NCBI RefSeq assembly: GCF_016899425.1
Contig: NZ_CP045994.1
Coordinates: 1,178,001-1,242,000, forward strand
DNA length: 64,000 bases
Origin: Burkholderia sp. MS389
GTDB lineage: Bacteria > Pseudomonadota > Gammaproteobacteria > Burkholderiales > Burkholderiaceae
Direction of reading: 5' to 3'
The notes beneath the pieces are model-generated. The model was not told the origin of the DNA. It saw nothing but the letters and a program-made list of their open reading frames with translations, and ran no database searches. The translations under genes and the position numbers were made by a program. Of this stretch, positions 47,930-57,854 are shown in pieces. Position 1 is the first letter of the stretch, and every line of letters begins with the position of its first letter.

Positions 47930-49351
47930 ATGAAAACGCTGTTCTTGCAGGCCCCTTCGTATGACGGCTTCGACGGCGGAGCCGGTTCGCGCTATCAGGC
48001 GAAGCGCGAAATCCGTTCCTTCTGGTATCCGACCTGGCTCGCGCAGCCGGCCGCGCTCGTGCCGGGCAGCCGCGTCGTCGATGCGCCGGCCGACGGGCTG
48101 TCGGTCGAGGAAACGTTGAAGATCGCGAACGACTACGACCTCGTGATCATCCACACGAGCACGCCGTCGTTCCCGACCGACGCGATGTTCGCGCAGGACC
48201 TGAAGAAGATGAAGCCGTCGATGCGGGTCGGCATGGTCGGCGCGAAGGTGATGGTCGATCCGCACAACTCGCTGACGGCGAGCGACGCGATCGACTTCGT
48301 CTGTCGCGAGGAATTCGACTACACCTGCAAGGAAATCGCCGAAGGCAAGCCGTTCCCCGAAATCAAGGGTTTGAGCTGGCGCGCGAAGGACGGCTCGATC
48401 GAGCACAACGAAGCGCGTCCGATCCTGGAGAACATGGACGAGCTGCCGTTCGTCGCGCCCGTCTACAAGCGTGACCTGAAGATCGACAACTACTTCATCG
48501 GCTACCTGAACTATCCGTACGTGTCGATCTACACGGGCCGCGGCTGCAAGTCGCGCTGCACGTTCTGCCTGTGGCCGCAGACGGTCAGCGGCCATCGCTA
48601 CCGCACGCGCTCGGTCGAGAACGTGCTCGCGGAAGCGAAGTGGATCCGCGACAACATGCCGGAAGTGAAGGAACTGATGTTCGACGACGACACCTTCACC
48701 GACGACCTGCCGCGCGCCGAAGCCATCGCCATCGGCCTGGGCAAGCTCGGCATCACGTGGTCGTGCAACGCGAAGGCCAACGTGCCGTACAAGTCGCTGA
48801 AGATCATGAAGGACAACGGCCTGCGCCTGCTGCTGGTCGGCTTCGAATCGGGCGACGACCAGATCCTCGTGAACATCAAGAAGGGCGTGCGCACCGATTT
48901 CGCGCGCCGCTTCAGCGCGGACTGCAAGAAGCTCGGCATCAAGATCCACGGCACCTTCATCCTCGGCCTGCCGGGCGAGACGCAGGAGACGATCAGGAAG
49001 ACGATCGAGTACGCGAAGGAAATCAACCCGCACACGATCCAGGTGTCGCTCGCCGCGCCGTATCCGGGCACGACGTTGTACAAGCAGGCCGTCGAGAACG
49101 GCTGGATGGAAGAGAACAAGACCATCAACCTGGTCAGCAAGGAAGGCGTGCAGCTCGCGGCGATCGGCTATCCGCACCTGTCGCGCGACGAGATCTATCA
49201 CCATCTCGAGCAGTTCTATCGCCAGTTCTACTTCCGCCCGTCGAAGATCTGGGAAATCGTGCGCGAGATGCTGACGAGCTGGGACATGATGAAGCGTCGC
49301 CTGCGCGAAGGCGTCGAGTTCTTCCGTTTCCTGCGCGCGCACGAGGCCTGA
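47930..49351 (+). CDS. hpnJ: Hopanoid radical SAM protein HpnJ
   Basis: 473 aa from ATG 47930 (MKTLFLQAPSYDGFDGG). The cofactor site CKSRCTFC supplies Cys206, Cys210 and Cys213 (CxxxCxxC). An N-terminal B12-binding-like domain (about 1-150) precedes the radical SAM barrel. HpnJ is linked to the conversion of glucosaminyl-bacteriohopanetetrol to the cyclitol ether. It lies between hpnI and hpnK. Confidence 0.95.
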   Translation: MKTLFLQAPSYDGFDGGAGSRYQAKREIRSFWYPTWLAQPAALVPGSRVVDAPADGLSVEETLKIANDYDLVIIHTSTPSFPTDAMFAQDLKKMKPSMRVGMVGAKVMVDPHNSLTASDAIDFVCREEFDYTCKEIAEGKPFPEIKGLSWRAKDGSIEHNEARPILENMDELPFVAPVYKRDLKIDNYFIGYLNYPYVSIYTGRGCKSRCTFCLWPQTVSGHRYRTRSVENVLAEAKWIRDNMPEVKELMFDDDTFTDDLPRAEAIAIGLGKLGITWSCNAKANVPYKSLKIMKDNGLRLLLVGFESGDDQILVNIKKGVRTDFARRFSADCKKLGIKIHGTFILGLPGETQETIRKTIEYAKEINPHTIQVSLAAPYPGTTLYKQAVENGWMEENKTINLVSKEGVQLAAIGYPHLSRDEIYHHLEQFYRQFYFRPSKIWEIVREMLTSWDMMKRRLREGVEFFRFLRAHEA

Positions 49352-49354
49352 TCC

Positions 49355-50239
49355 GTGACGACGCAGCGGGCGGCGCGGGCGCTGATCTTTACCGCGGACG
49401 ACTTCGGGCTGCACCCGCGCGTCAACGCGGCGGTCGAGCGTGCGCATCGCGACGGCGTGCTGAACGCCGCCAGCCTGATGGTCGGTGCGCCTGCGGCGCA
49501 GGATGCGATCGAGCGCGCACGGCGGCTGCCGTCGCTCGCGGTCGGCCTGCATCTGGTGCTCGCGGACGGGCCGGCCACGCTGCCCGCGCACGAGATTCCC
49601 GCGCTCGTCGGCCTTGACGGGCGCTTCGGCGACGCGATGGCGAAGGACGGCTGTCGCTTCTTCTTCCTGCCGCACGTGCGCGCGCAACTGCGCCGCGAGA
49701 TCCGTGCGCAGTTCGACGCGTTCGCGGCGAGCGGCCTGCCGCTCGATCACGTGAACGCGCACAAGCATTTCCACCTGCACCCGACCGTGCTGTCGATGAT
49801 CGTCGAGATCGGCCGCGACTACGGGCTGCGCGCGGTGCGGCTGCCGTACGAAACGAGCGCGCCCGCGCTGCTCAAGCCGTGGATCGCGCTGGTGCGCGCG
49901 CGGCTCGACCGGGCCGGGCTCGCGCACAACGACTACGTGGTCGGCATCGAGCATACGGGTGCGATGGACGAGGCCGTGCTGCTCGACGCGCTCGCGAAGC
50001 TGCCGCCGGGCGTCGGCGAGATCTACTGCCATCCGGCCGAAGCCGGCGACGGTCCGATCACGCCGACGATGGCCGGCTACCGACCGGTCGACGAACTGGA
50101 TGCGCTGCTGTCGCCGCGTGTCGCGGCCGCGCTGAAGGCGGCGGGCGTCGCGACCGGCGGCTTTGCCGACGTGTTCGGCGGGCCCGCGGCCCGGCGCGGC
50201 GCGCATGCGTCGCGCGCACCGGGAGCGCAGCCGTCATGA
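49355..50239 (+). CDS. hpnK: Hopanoid biosynthesis deacetylase HpnK
   Basis: 294 aa with a GTG start 3 bases after the hpnJ stop. YdjC/ChbG-like carbohydrate deacetylase fold: FTADDFGLHPRVNAAVERAH carries the metal-binding Asp, and DHVNAHKHFHLHPTVL carries the His pair. Removes the acetyl group from N-acetylglucosaminyl bacteriohopanetetrol. Overlaps hpnL by ATGA. Confidence 0.94.
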   Translation: MTTQRAARALIFTADDFGLHPRVNAAVERAHRDGVLNAASLMVGAPAAQDAIERARRLPSLAVGLHLVLADGPATLPAHEIPALVGLDGRFGDAMAKDGCRFFFLPHVRAQLRREIRAQFDAFAASGLPLDHVNAHKHFHLHPTVLSMIVEIGRDYGLRAVRLPYETSAPALLKPWIALVRARLDRAGLAHNDYVVGIEHTGAMDEAVLLDALAKLPPGVGEIYCHPAEAGDGPITPTMAGYRPVDELDALLSPRVAAALKAAGVATGGFADVFGGPAARRGAHASRAPGAQPS

Positions 50240-51285
50240 GCAAGTGGATCAAGTGGCTCGGCTGGCCGATCGGCATCGGCATCCTGCTCGCGCTGGGGCT
50301 GCACGAAGGCGTCGGCGACGTGTCGCAGATGCTCGCGCGCGCCGGTTACGCGCTGCTGTGGCTCGTGCCGTTCCACGCGCTGCCGCTGCTGCTCGATGCA
50401 TACGCGTGGCACCAGTTGCTCGACCGGCGCGCGTCGCTGGCGTTCCTGTGGTGGATCGCGACCGTGCGCGAGGCCGTGAACCGGCTGCTGCCCGTGGTCG
50501 GGATCGGCGGCGAGATCGTCGGCATCCGGCTCGCGCGCTGGCAGGTGCCCGACGCGAGCCGCGTGACCGCGTCGGTGATCGTCGAGGTGCTCGTGACGAT
50601 CGTCGTCCAGTATGCGTTCGCGGCGCTCGGCCTCGTGCTGCTGCTCGCGACGACCGACAACATGGGCGGCGGCACGATCGGCCTCGCGCTGCTGCTGACG
50701 CTGCCGTTGCCGGTGCTCGGCGTCGTGCTGATGCGGCGCGGCGGCATCTTCCATGCGATCGAGCGTTTCGCGGGCCGCCTGCTCGGCGATTCGCACCGGC
50801 TGCTGCAGGGCGTCGACGGCCGCCGGCTCGACGCCGACATCGATTCGCTGATGTCGCGCACGGGTCTGTTGTTCAGCGCGTTCTTCTGGCAATTGGCCGG
50901 CTACGTGCTCGGCGCGCTCGAGATCTACTGGGCGCTCGCGCTGCTCGGCCATCCGGTGTCGATCGGCCGCGCGATCGCGATCGAGGCGATGACGCAGGCC
51001 GTCCGGCATGCGGCGTTCATGGTGCCGGGCGGGCTCGGCGTGCAGGAGGCGACCGTCGTGCTGCTCGCGCAGATGTTCGGCGTCGACCGCGAGACGGCGC
51101 TGTCGCTCGCGGTGGTCAAGCGTGGCCGCGAAGTGCTGTTCGGCTGCCTCGCGCTCGGCTCGTGGCAGCTTGCCGAGCTGGTGCGCACGCGCGGCCGTCC
51201 GGGCGCGCCGCCGAGTGGGCCGCGCCCGGCGCCGCCGGCGAATCGGGCGTCCGAAGCCCGGACCGAAACCGAAACGACGCATTGA
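50236..51285 (+). CDS. hpnL: Hopanoid-associated membrane protein HpnL
   Basis: 349 aa multi-pass protein of the lysylphosphatidylglycerol synthase TM/UPF0104 type, with about seven membrane segments. Blocks HQLLDRRASLAFLWWIATVR, RLLPVVGIGGEIVGIRLAR and FMVPGGLGVQEATVVLLAQM fit HpnL. The C-terminal 45 residues are Pro/Arg/Glu-rich and probably disordered. HpnL is tied to hopanoid localisation or transport rather than synthesis. Translationally coupled to hpnK. Confidence 0.93.
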   Translation: MSKWIKWLGWPIGIGILLALGLHEGVGDVSQMLARAGYALLWLVPFHALPLLLDAYAWHQLLDRRASLAFLWWIATVREAVNRLLPVVGIGGEIVGIRLARWQVPDASRVTASVIVEVLVTIVVQYAFAALGLVLLLATTDNMGGGTIGLALLLTLPLPVLGVVLMRRGGIFHAIERFAGRLLGDSHRLLQGVDGRRLDADIDSLMSRTGLLFSAFFWQLAGYVLGALEIYWALALLGHPVSIGRAIAIEAMTQAVRHAAFMVPGGLGVQEATVVLLAQMFGVDRETALSLAVVKRGREVLFGCLALGSWQLAELVRTRGRPGAPPSGPRPAPPANRASEARTETETTH

Positions 51286-51372
51286 ACCTCCGACAGGCCG
51301 CGCGGCCCGTCTCGCGCTTTCGGCGCCGCGCGGGTATCCTTGCCGCGTGTTTCTCCACGCGCCATTCTTCCG

Positions 51373-51927
51373 ATGATTTTTCGTTTCCGGCTGCTTTCCG
51401 TGACGATGCTGGCCGCCGCGCTGGCGCTGACCGGTTGCGACGACCAAGGCCATCTCGACGTGCAACGTATCAGGGACTTCTTCAACGCGATCAAGCCCGC
51501 GCCGCTGCTGCTGAAGGGGCTGAAGGTCGGCGAATCGACCGAGGCCGACGTGCGCGGCACGATGGGCAAACCCGAGACCGAGCGCACGTTCACCGACGGC
51601 TCGAAGCGTCTCGAATATCCGCGCGGCCCGATGGGCAACCAGACGTGGTTCGTCGATCTCGACGCGAACGGGCGCTACACGGGCGCGACACAGGTGCTGA
51701 CCGCCGAGAATTTCGCGAAAGTGCGCCCGGGGATGGACGAGGACGAGGTGCGGCGCCTGCTCGGCAAGCCCGGGGACGTCGCGCAGTATCCGCTGAAGCC
51801 CGAGACGGTCTGGAGCTGGCGCTGGCTCGAGGACGGCGTCAACACCGACGCATTCTTCAACGTCCATTTCGGCCCGGACGGGCTCGTCTATACGACATCG
51901 CGCTCCGATATCCTGAAAGGGCGGTGA
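51373..51927 (+). CDS. BamE/SmpA-like outer-membrane lipoprotein, two motif copies
   Basis: 184 aa from ATG 51373. Lipoprotein signal with lipobox LTGC (Cys22). The SmpA/OmlA pattern appears twice: LKVGESTEADVRGTMGKPE (about 50-68) and VRPGMDEDEVRRLLGKPGD (about 116-134), each followed by a beta segment. Canonical BamE is about 110 aa with one copy and normally sits beside fur, so this is a duplicated-domain paralogue rather than the main BamE. It follows the hpn cluster by 87 bases. Confidence 0.85.
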   Translation: MIFRFRLLSVTMLAAALALTGCDDQGHLDVQRIRDFFNAIKPAPLLLKGLKVGESTEADVRGTMGKPETERTFTDGSKRLEYPRGPMGNQTWFVDLDANGRYTGATQVLTAENFAKVRPGMDEDEVRRLLGKPGDVAQYPLKPETVWSWRWLEDGVNTDAFFNVHFGPDGLVYTTSRSDILKGR

Positions 51928-52291
51928 CGCTCACCCGCGGCGCTTCTTCAGCCAGCCCGCGCAGCGCGTCGCGGGCATGAGCGAGCAATTGTGTGGCGTC
52001 GGTCCGGATCTGCCCATTCGGCCTGACGGCCAAGCCGGCGCTATATCGAAAAAGCGACCGGAAAATTGCAAAAAGCCCGCTTCCCGGCGCGTCATCGGAC
52101 TGTCAGGAAGCGGGCTTTTTCCTTTTGAAACAGCGACGTAGGCCGTGCGCATAAATGATGGGACGAATTGTTGCGACGCAGCAATCGCGCGCACGGTGAT
52201 TTGAGGCAAATAATTTCGCTTGCGACTATCCGCGTCAGCCCGGCGCGGGACAGGCATACGCGTCGGCATTCATTCAACTCTGGAGACGCGC
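51928..52291. other. 364-bp region before the arginine transporter genes
   Basis: No gene supported. It contains a terminator (52069-52121) and the probable promoter of the transporter. No binding-protein gene is present here, although one often precedes this permease pair. Confidence 0.55.
52069..52121. terminator. Terminator with long loop before the transporter operon
   Basis: AAAAAGCCCGCTTCC and GGAAGCGGGCTTTTT form a 15-bp perfect stem around a loop of about 21 bases. A T-run is present on both strands. Confidence 0.8.
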
Positions 52292-52981
52292 GTGTTCCTT
52301 TACGGCTTTGGTCCCGTCCTCTGGGCCGGCACCGTGCAGACCATCGAGCTGTCGGTGCTGTCGCTCGCCACTGCGGTGGCGCTGGGGCTGATCGGCGCGG
52401 TGGCGAAGCTGTCGCACAACCGGGTGCTGCGAGCGATCGCGACCGGTTATACGACGCTGATCCGCTCGGTGCCCGACCTTGTGCTGATGCTGCTGCTGTT
52501 CTACAGCATCCAGATCTGGCTGAATCAGTTCACCGACCTCGTCGGCTGGAACCAGATCGACATCGATCCGTTCGTGGCCGGCGTGCTGACGCTCGGCTTC
52601 ATCTACGGCGCGTACTTCACCGAGACGTTTCGCGGCGCGTTCCTGTCGGTGCCGCGCGGCCAGCTCGAAGCCGGTTCGGCTTACGGGATGAGCGGCGCGC
52701 GCGTGTTCGCGCGGATCATGTTTCCGCAGATGATGCGCTTTGCGCTGCCGGGCATCGGCAACAACTGGCAGGTGCTCGTGAAGGCGACCGCGCTGGTGTC
52801 GATCATCGGTCTCGCGGACGTCGTGAAGGCCGCGCAGGACGCCGGCAAGAGCACGTTCAACATGTTCTTCTTCATCCTCGTCGCGGCGCTGATCTATCTC
52901 GCGATCACGACCGTCTCCAACCTCGTGCTGATCCAGCTCGAGAAGCGTTATTCCATGGGCGTGCGGCACGCAGAACTATGA
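52292..52981 (+). CDS. aotQ: Basic amino-acid ABC transporter permease (HisQ/AotQ type)
   Basis: 229 aa, GTG start at 52292 with TGGAGA upstream. Five to six membrane helices; the permease EAA-like loop is [20 protein letters not shown]. Family block [20 protein letters not shown]. With the next two genes and the adjacent ArgR-type regulator and ast operon, the substrate is probably arginine, as for P. aeruginosa aotJQMP-argR. Confidence 0.9.
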   Translation: MFLYGFGPVLWAGTVQTIELSVLSLATAVALGLIGAVAKLSHNRVLRAIATGYTTLIRSVPDLVLMLLLFYSIQIWLNQFTDLVGWNQIDIDPFVAGVLTLGFIYGAYFTETFRGAFLSVPRGQLEAGSAYGMSGARVFARIMFPQMMRFALPGIGNNWQVLVKATALVSIIGLADVVKAAQDAGKSTFNMFFFILVAALIYLAITTVSNLVLIQLEKRYSMGVRHAEL

Positions 52982-53691
52982 TCGAGATCCTCCAGGAATT
53001 CGGCAAGGCGTTCCTTTTCTGGGACGGCCAGCGCCTGTCCGGCCTCGCGGTGACGCTGTGGCTGCTCGTCGCGTCGATTTCGCTCGGCTTCGTGTGCGCG
53101 GTGCCGCTCGCGGTCGCGCGCGTGTCGAGGAACAAGTGGGTGTCGATGCCCGTGCGGTTCTACACGTACGTGTTCCGCGGCACGCCGCTCTACGTGCAGC
53201 TGCTGCTGATGTACACGGGCATGTACAGCCTCGAGTTCGTGCGCTCGCACTCGCTGCTCGACGCGTTTTTCCGCAGCGGTTTCAACTGCGCGATCCTCGC
53301 GTTCGCGCTGAACACCTGCGCGTACACCACCGAGATCTTCGCCGGCGCGATTCGTGCGATCCCGCACGGCGAGGTCGAGGCGGCGCGGGCCTACGGGATG
53401 TCGCCGTTCACGATGTACCGCCGCGTGATCCTGCCGTCGGCGCTGCGCCGCGCGCTGCCGCTGTACAGCAACGAGGTGATCCTGATGCTGCACGCGACGA
53501 CCGTCGCGTTCACCGCGACCGTGCCGGACATCCTGAAGGTCGCGCGCGACGCCAATTCCGCGACCTACATGGCGTTCCAGTCGTTCGGGATCGCCGCGCT
53601 GATCTATCTTGCGGTATCGTTCGCACTCGTCGCGGCGTTTCGCCGCGCGGAGCGCCACTGGCTCGCGTATCTCGCGGCCGCCCGTCATTGA
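52978..53691 (+). CDS. aotM: Basic amino-acid ABC transporter permease (HisM/AotM type)
   Basis: 237 aa, overlapping the Q permease by ATGA. Membrane helices with [20 protein letters not shown] and EAA loop [40 protein letters not shown] is typical of HisM. Forms the heterodimeric channel with the upstream gene. Confidence 0.92.
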   Translation: MIEILQEFGKAFLFWDGQRLSGLAVTLWLLVASISLGFVCAVPLAVARVSRNKWVSMPVRFYTYVFRGTPLYVQLLLMYTGMYSLEFVRSHSLLDAFFRSGFNCAILAFALNTCAYTTEIFAGAIRAIPHGEVEAARAYGMSPFTMYRRVILPSALRRALPLYSNEVILMLHATTVAFTATVPDILKVARDANSATYMAFQSFGIAALIYLAVSFALVAAFRRAERHWLAYLAAARH

Positions 53692-53711
53692 ATTACTTCG
53701 AGGAGAGCCAG

Positions 53712-54512
<801 letters not shown>

Positions 54513-54533
54513 CGCGACAGGGCAGGTTTCAAC

Positions 54534-55574
54534 GTGGTACCGGTGTCTCGTCCCGCAGGCGCCACCCGCACGACGCAGGTGGCGATCGTTGCATTGCCGC
54601 CCGTGTCGATGTCGGGCGTGGGTCCGATCGTCGATGCGCTGAATCTCGCGAACGAGATCGACGGACGCCTGCTGTATCGCTGGCAGGTGTGTTCGTGGGA
54701 CGGTCGGCCGGTGCCGCTCGCGGGCGGCGCGCAGTGGCATGCCGATGCGGCGTTCAACGATGCGATCGCGTGCGACTGGGTAATCGTCGTGTCCGAGCGG
54801 TTTCAGCAGTTTGCCGATTACCGGTTGTTTCTCGCGAGTCTCGCGCGGGTCGGGCAGCGTACGCCCGTTGTGACCGGCATTCATCACGGCGTGTGGTGGC
54901 TGGCGATGGCCGGGCAGCTTTCCGGGTATCGCGTGAGCGTGAACTGGGAGACGTATCAGCAGTTCGCCGAGCAGTTCGAGCGGTCGATCGTCACGCAGCA
55001 GATCTTCGAGATCGATCGCGATCGGGCCACCTGTGCCGGTGGGCAGGCGACCGTCGATTTCATGTTGGCCATGATTGGCCGGGAACATGGGGTGGATCTC
55101 GCGGAGCGGATTGCTGATGCGCTCGGGGCCGGGACGCTGCGGAGTGGTGAGGAGCGCCAACGGATTCCTTTTGTTACCGCGCCCGGTGAGCGACATCCTC
55201 GGTTGAATGATGCTTTGCTTTTGATGGAAGCCAATATCGAGGATCCTTTGACGACCGATGAGATCGCCGGGCTCGTGGGCGTTTCACGCCGGCAACTGGA
55301 GCGGCTCTTTCGTCAGTATCTCGGGGCAATGCCCTCGAAGTATTACCTCAATCTTCGGTTGCTCAAGGCAAGGACGCAGTTGCAGCGGACCAGCAAGTCT
55401 GTCGTTCAGGTTTCTCTCGCTTGTGGGTTCTCTTCTGCTGCGCACTTCTCTAACGCTTATCGCGAAAGGTTTGGTGTTACGCCTCGGGAGGATCGAAGAG
55501 CGTGGCTCGAGAAGCAGACCGGCGGCGGCAGCGAACCTCGGGGTGGGGCGCTCGTCGAGCGCGGGAAGGATTGA
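54534..55574 (+). CDS. argR: ArgR-type transcriptional regulator (AraC/GlxA family)
   Basis: 346 aa from GTG 54534. An N-terminal DJ-1/PfpI-like domain (about 15-200; ITGIHHGVWWLAMAG-type core) is joined to a C-terminal AraC DNA-binding domain (about 225-325) with TTDEIAGLVGVSRRQLERLF and the second helix-turn-helix VVQVSLACGFSSAAHFSNAY. It matches the AraC-family ArgR of P. aeruginosa, which controls aot and aru genes in response to arginine. The last ~150 codons use far more T-ending codons than the first half, right where the inverted-repeat element begins. Confidence 0.88.
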   Translation: MVPVSRPAGATRTTQVAIVALPPVSMSGVGPIVDALNLANEIDGRLLYRWQVCSWDGRPVPLAGGAQWHADAAFNDAIACDWVIVVSERFQQFADYRLFLASLARVGQRTPVVTGIHHGVWWLAMAGQLSGYRVSVNWETYQQFAEQFERSIVTQQIFEIDRDRATCAGGQATVDFMLAMIGREHGVDLAERIADALGAGTLRSGEERQRIPFVTAPGERHPRLNDALLLMEANIEDPLTTDEIAGLVGVSRRQLERLFRQYLGAMPSKYYLNLRLLKARTQLQRTSKSVVQVSLACGFSSAAHFSNAYRERFGVTPREDRRAWLEKQTGGGSEPRGGALVERGKD

Positions 55575-55619
55575 GATCCGGGTTTGACTTGGTTTGGTTG
55601 GCGGTCCGCCCGCGGTTGG

Positions 55620-56398
55620 CGTGAAGCACCTGTGATCGTGTCGGTCTATTAGCGTCGCCCCTCCGCGGGGCAGCGGTCACTTTTCTTTGTCTTGCCAAAG
55701 AAAAGTAACCAAAAGAAAGGCGCTCGGATAACGCATGACTTACCGGTGCCATCGCCAACAGAGTGGTCCGCACAAAAGTGTCCGCGCCAGTCAGGAATCC
55801 GGAGTGGTTCGAGCAATGGTTCTGACATCTCTCGCTACCCCACGGAGTGGTATACCGTCCGCTAGCTCCATCCTCGCTACGCTCGGCTGCAAGGTACTTC
55901 CGGGCGGGGGGCGTTCTTGCTTCCTGCATGAACTGTCGACTGCCAGGCACTTTTTCTGCTCTCCGCATTTGTATGTCCGGATCGTTTGACGATCGATGTC
56001 TGCGCGAGACGATGTATTTGTGTCCCCCATTTTTTTCACGGGCAGAGCAGCGAATTCCCGTTTATCGAAAGTAGAGCGAGTGCCTTGCAACGGGCGGAAG
56101 ATGGCGGCATTGGCCGGGATGGACCTATCGGCCGAGCGAAGCGAGGACGGAGCTAGCGAGCGGTATACCGCTCCGTGGGGCAGGCAGTGGTGTCAGAACC
56201 ATTGCTCGAACCACTCCGGATTCCTGACTGGCGCGGACACTTTTGTGCGGACCACTTTGTTGGCGATGGCACCGGGAGGTTATGCGATATCCGAGCGCCT
56301 TTCTTTTGGTTACTTTTCTTTGGCAAGACAAAGAAAAGTGACCGCTGCCCCGCGGAGGGGCGACGCTAATAGACCGACACGATCGCAGGTGCTTCACG
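55620..56398. repeat. 779-bp element with 268-bp imperfect inverted arms
   Basis: The left arm (55620-55887) and right arm (56131-56398) are equal in length and reverse-complementary with scattered mismatches. A 243-bp unrelated centre lies between them. Each arm includes an internal small palindrome TTTTCTTTG/CAAAGAAAA and the word AAGTAACCAAAAGAAAGG, seen (from memory) in repeated intergenic elements of Burkholderiales. I see no gene inside and no obvious target duplication at the ends. It separates argR from astC. Whether it is mobile is unknown. Confidence 0.92.
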
Positions 56399-56591
56399 AC
56401 CCGGGGAAGCCGACCCCAGACGAGCGAGAAAAAGCCCCAAAATACCGACACGGCGTAGCCGCCCCGGCCAGCCCGAAAGGGCAAAACCAAAACCTTCCGA
56501 TAGAACCCGTCGCAATTCCGCAAGACGCTTGCGTCACCCTTCCCTAAACTTGATCCTGTTGAACCCTCTTACGAAACCGAAAGGAACGACC

Positions 56592-57824
56592 ATGACGACC
56601 TCGACCGTGACCCGCCAGACATTCGACGAAGTGATGGTGCCGGTATTCTCTCCCGCGCCGTTCGTGCCGGACCGTGCAGAGGGCTCCCGCGTGTGGGACA
56701 CGGCCGGCCGCGAGTACGTGGATTTCGCGTGCGGCATCGCGGTCACGTCGCTGGGCCACGGCCACCCGGAACTGCTGAAGGTGCTGGACGAACAAGGCCG
56801 CAAGCTCTGGCACATCGGCAACGGCTACACGAACGAGCCGGTGCTGCGCCTCGCGAAGCGCCTCGAATCGCTGACCTTCGCCGACCGCGCATTCTTCGCG
56901 AACTCGGGCGCGGAAGCGAACGAAGCCGCACTGAAGCTCGCGCGCCGCGTCGCGTTCGACCGCCACGGCGCAGACAAATACGAAATCGTGTCGTTCGTGC
57001 AGTCGTTCCACGGCCGCACGTTCTTCACGGTCAGCGTCGGCGGCCAGCCGAAATACTCGGAAGGCTTCGGCCCGGTGCCGGAAGGCATCAAACACCTGCC
57101 GTTCAACGACATCGAAGCCGCGAAGGCCGCAATCGGCCCGAAAACCTGCGCCGTGATCGTCGAGCCGGTGCAAGGCGAAGGCGGCGTGATCCCCGCCGAT
57201 CCGGCGTTCCTGAAGGCACTGCGCGAAGCGTGCGACGCCAACGGCGCACTGCTGATCTTCGACGAAGTGCAAACGGGCGTGGGCCGCACCGGCCAGTTCT
57301 ACGCCTACATGGACACGGGCGTCACGCCGGACATCCTGACGACCGCCAAGGCGCTCGGCAACGGCTTCCCGATCGGCGCGATGCTGACGACGAACGAACT
57401 GGCCGCGCACTTCAAGGTCGGCGTGCACGGCACGACGTACGGCGGCAACCCGCTCGCATCGGCGATCGCGGACAAGGTCGTCGAACTGATCGGCGACCCG
57501 GCGCTGCTCGAAGGCGTGCGCGAACGCAGCGTGCGCCTGAAGGGCGCACTCGAACGCATCAACGCGCGCTTCGGCATCTTCAAGGACATCCGCGGCAAGG
57601 GCCTGCTGGTCGGCGCGGAACTCACCGCCGCATTCGACGGTCGCGCGAAGGATTTCGTCACCGCCGCCGCCGAGAACGGCCTGATCATGCTGATCGCCGG
57701 CCCGAACGTGCTGCGCTTCGTTCCGTCGCTGGTGATCCCGTTCGACCTGCTCGACGAAGGCGTGAAGCGCTTCGAGAAGGCGGTCGAACAAGTGCTTGCC
57801 GCACAGGAAGCCACCGCGCGCTGA
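56592..57824 (+). CDS. astC: Succinylornithine transaminase (AstC/ArgD)
   Basis: 410 aa from ATG 56592 ([15 protein letters not shown]). Class III PLP aminotransferase: [44 protein letters not shown] and PLP Lys in [16 protein letters not shown]. The family includes ArgD and AstC, which overlap in activity; the aruF-astA-astD-astB-astE context indicates succinylornithine transamination, step 3 of the AST pathway. First gene of the operon, downstream of the inverted-repeat element. Confidence 0.94.
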   Translation: MTTSTVTRQTFDEVMVPVFSPAPFVPDRAEGSRVWDTAGREYVDFACGIAVTSLGHGHPELLKVLDEQGRKLWHIGNGYTNEPVLRLAKRLESLTFADRAFFANSGAEANEAALKLARRVAFDRHGADKYEIVSFVQSFHGRTFFTVSVGGQPKYSEGFGPVPEGIKHLPFNDIEAAKAAIGPKTCAVIVEPVQGEGGVIPADPAFLKALREACDANGALLIFDEVQTGVGRTGQFYAYMDTGVTPDILTTAKALGNGFPIGAMLTTNELAAHFKVGVHGTTYGGNPLASAIADKVVELIGDPALLEGVRERSVRLKGALERINARFGIFKDIRGKGLLVGAELTAAFDGRAKDFVTAAAENGLIMLIAGPNVLRFVPSLVIPFDLLDEGVKRFEKAVEQVLAAQEATAR

Positions 57825-57854
57825 TCGGCGCCCCCATCGCAGACAGGAACGACG

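Noticed and set aside
51931..52269. 112-codon minus-strand open frame before the transporter operon
   Set aside because: Covers a terminator stem and has no ribosome site or family pattern.
55620..56398. Insertion sequence
   Set aside because: No transposase frame is present in the 243-bp centre, and the arms are far longer than IS terminal repeats.
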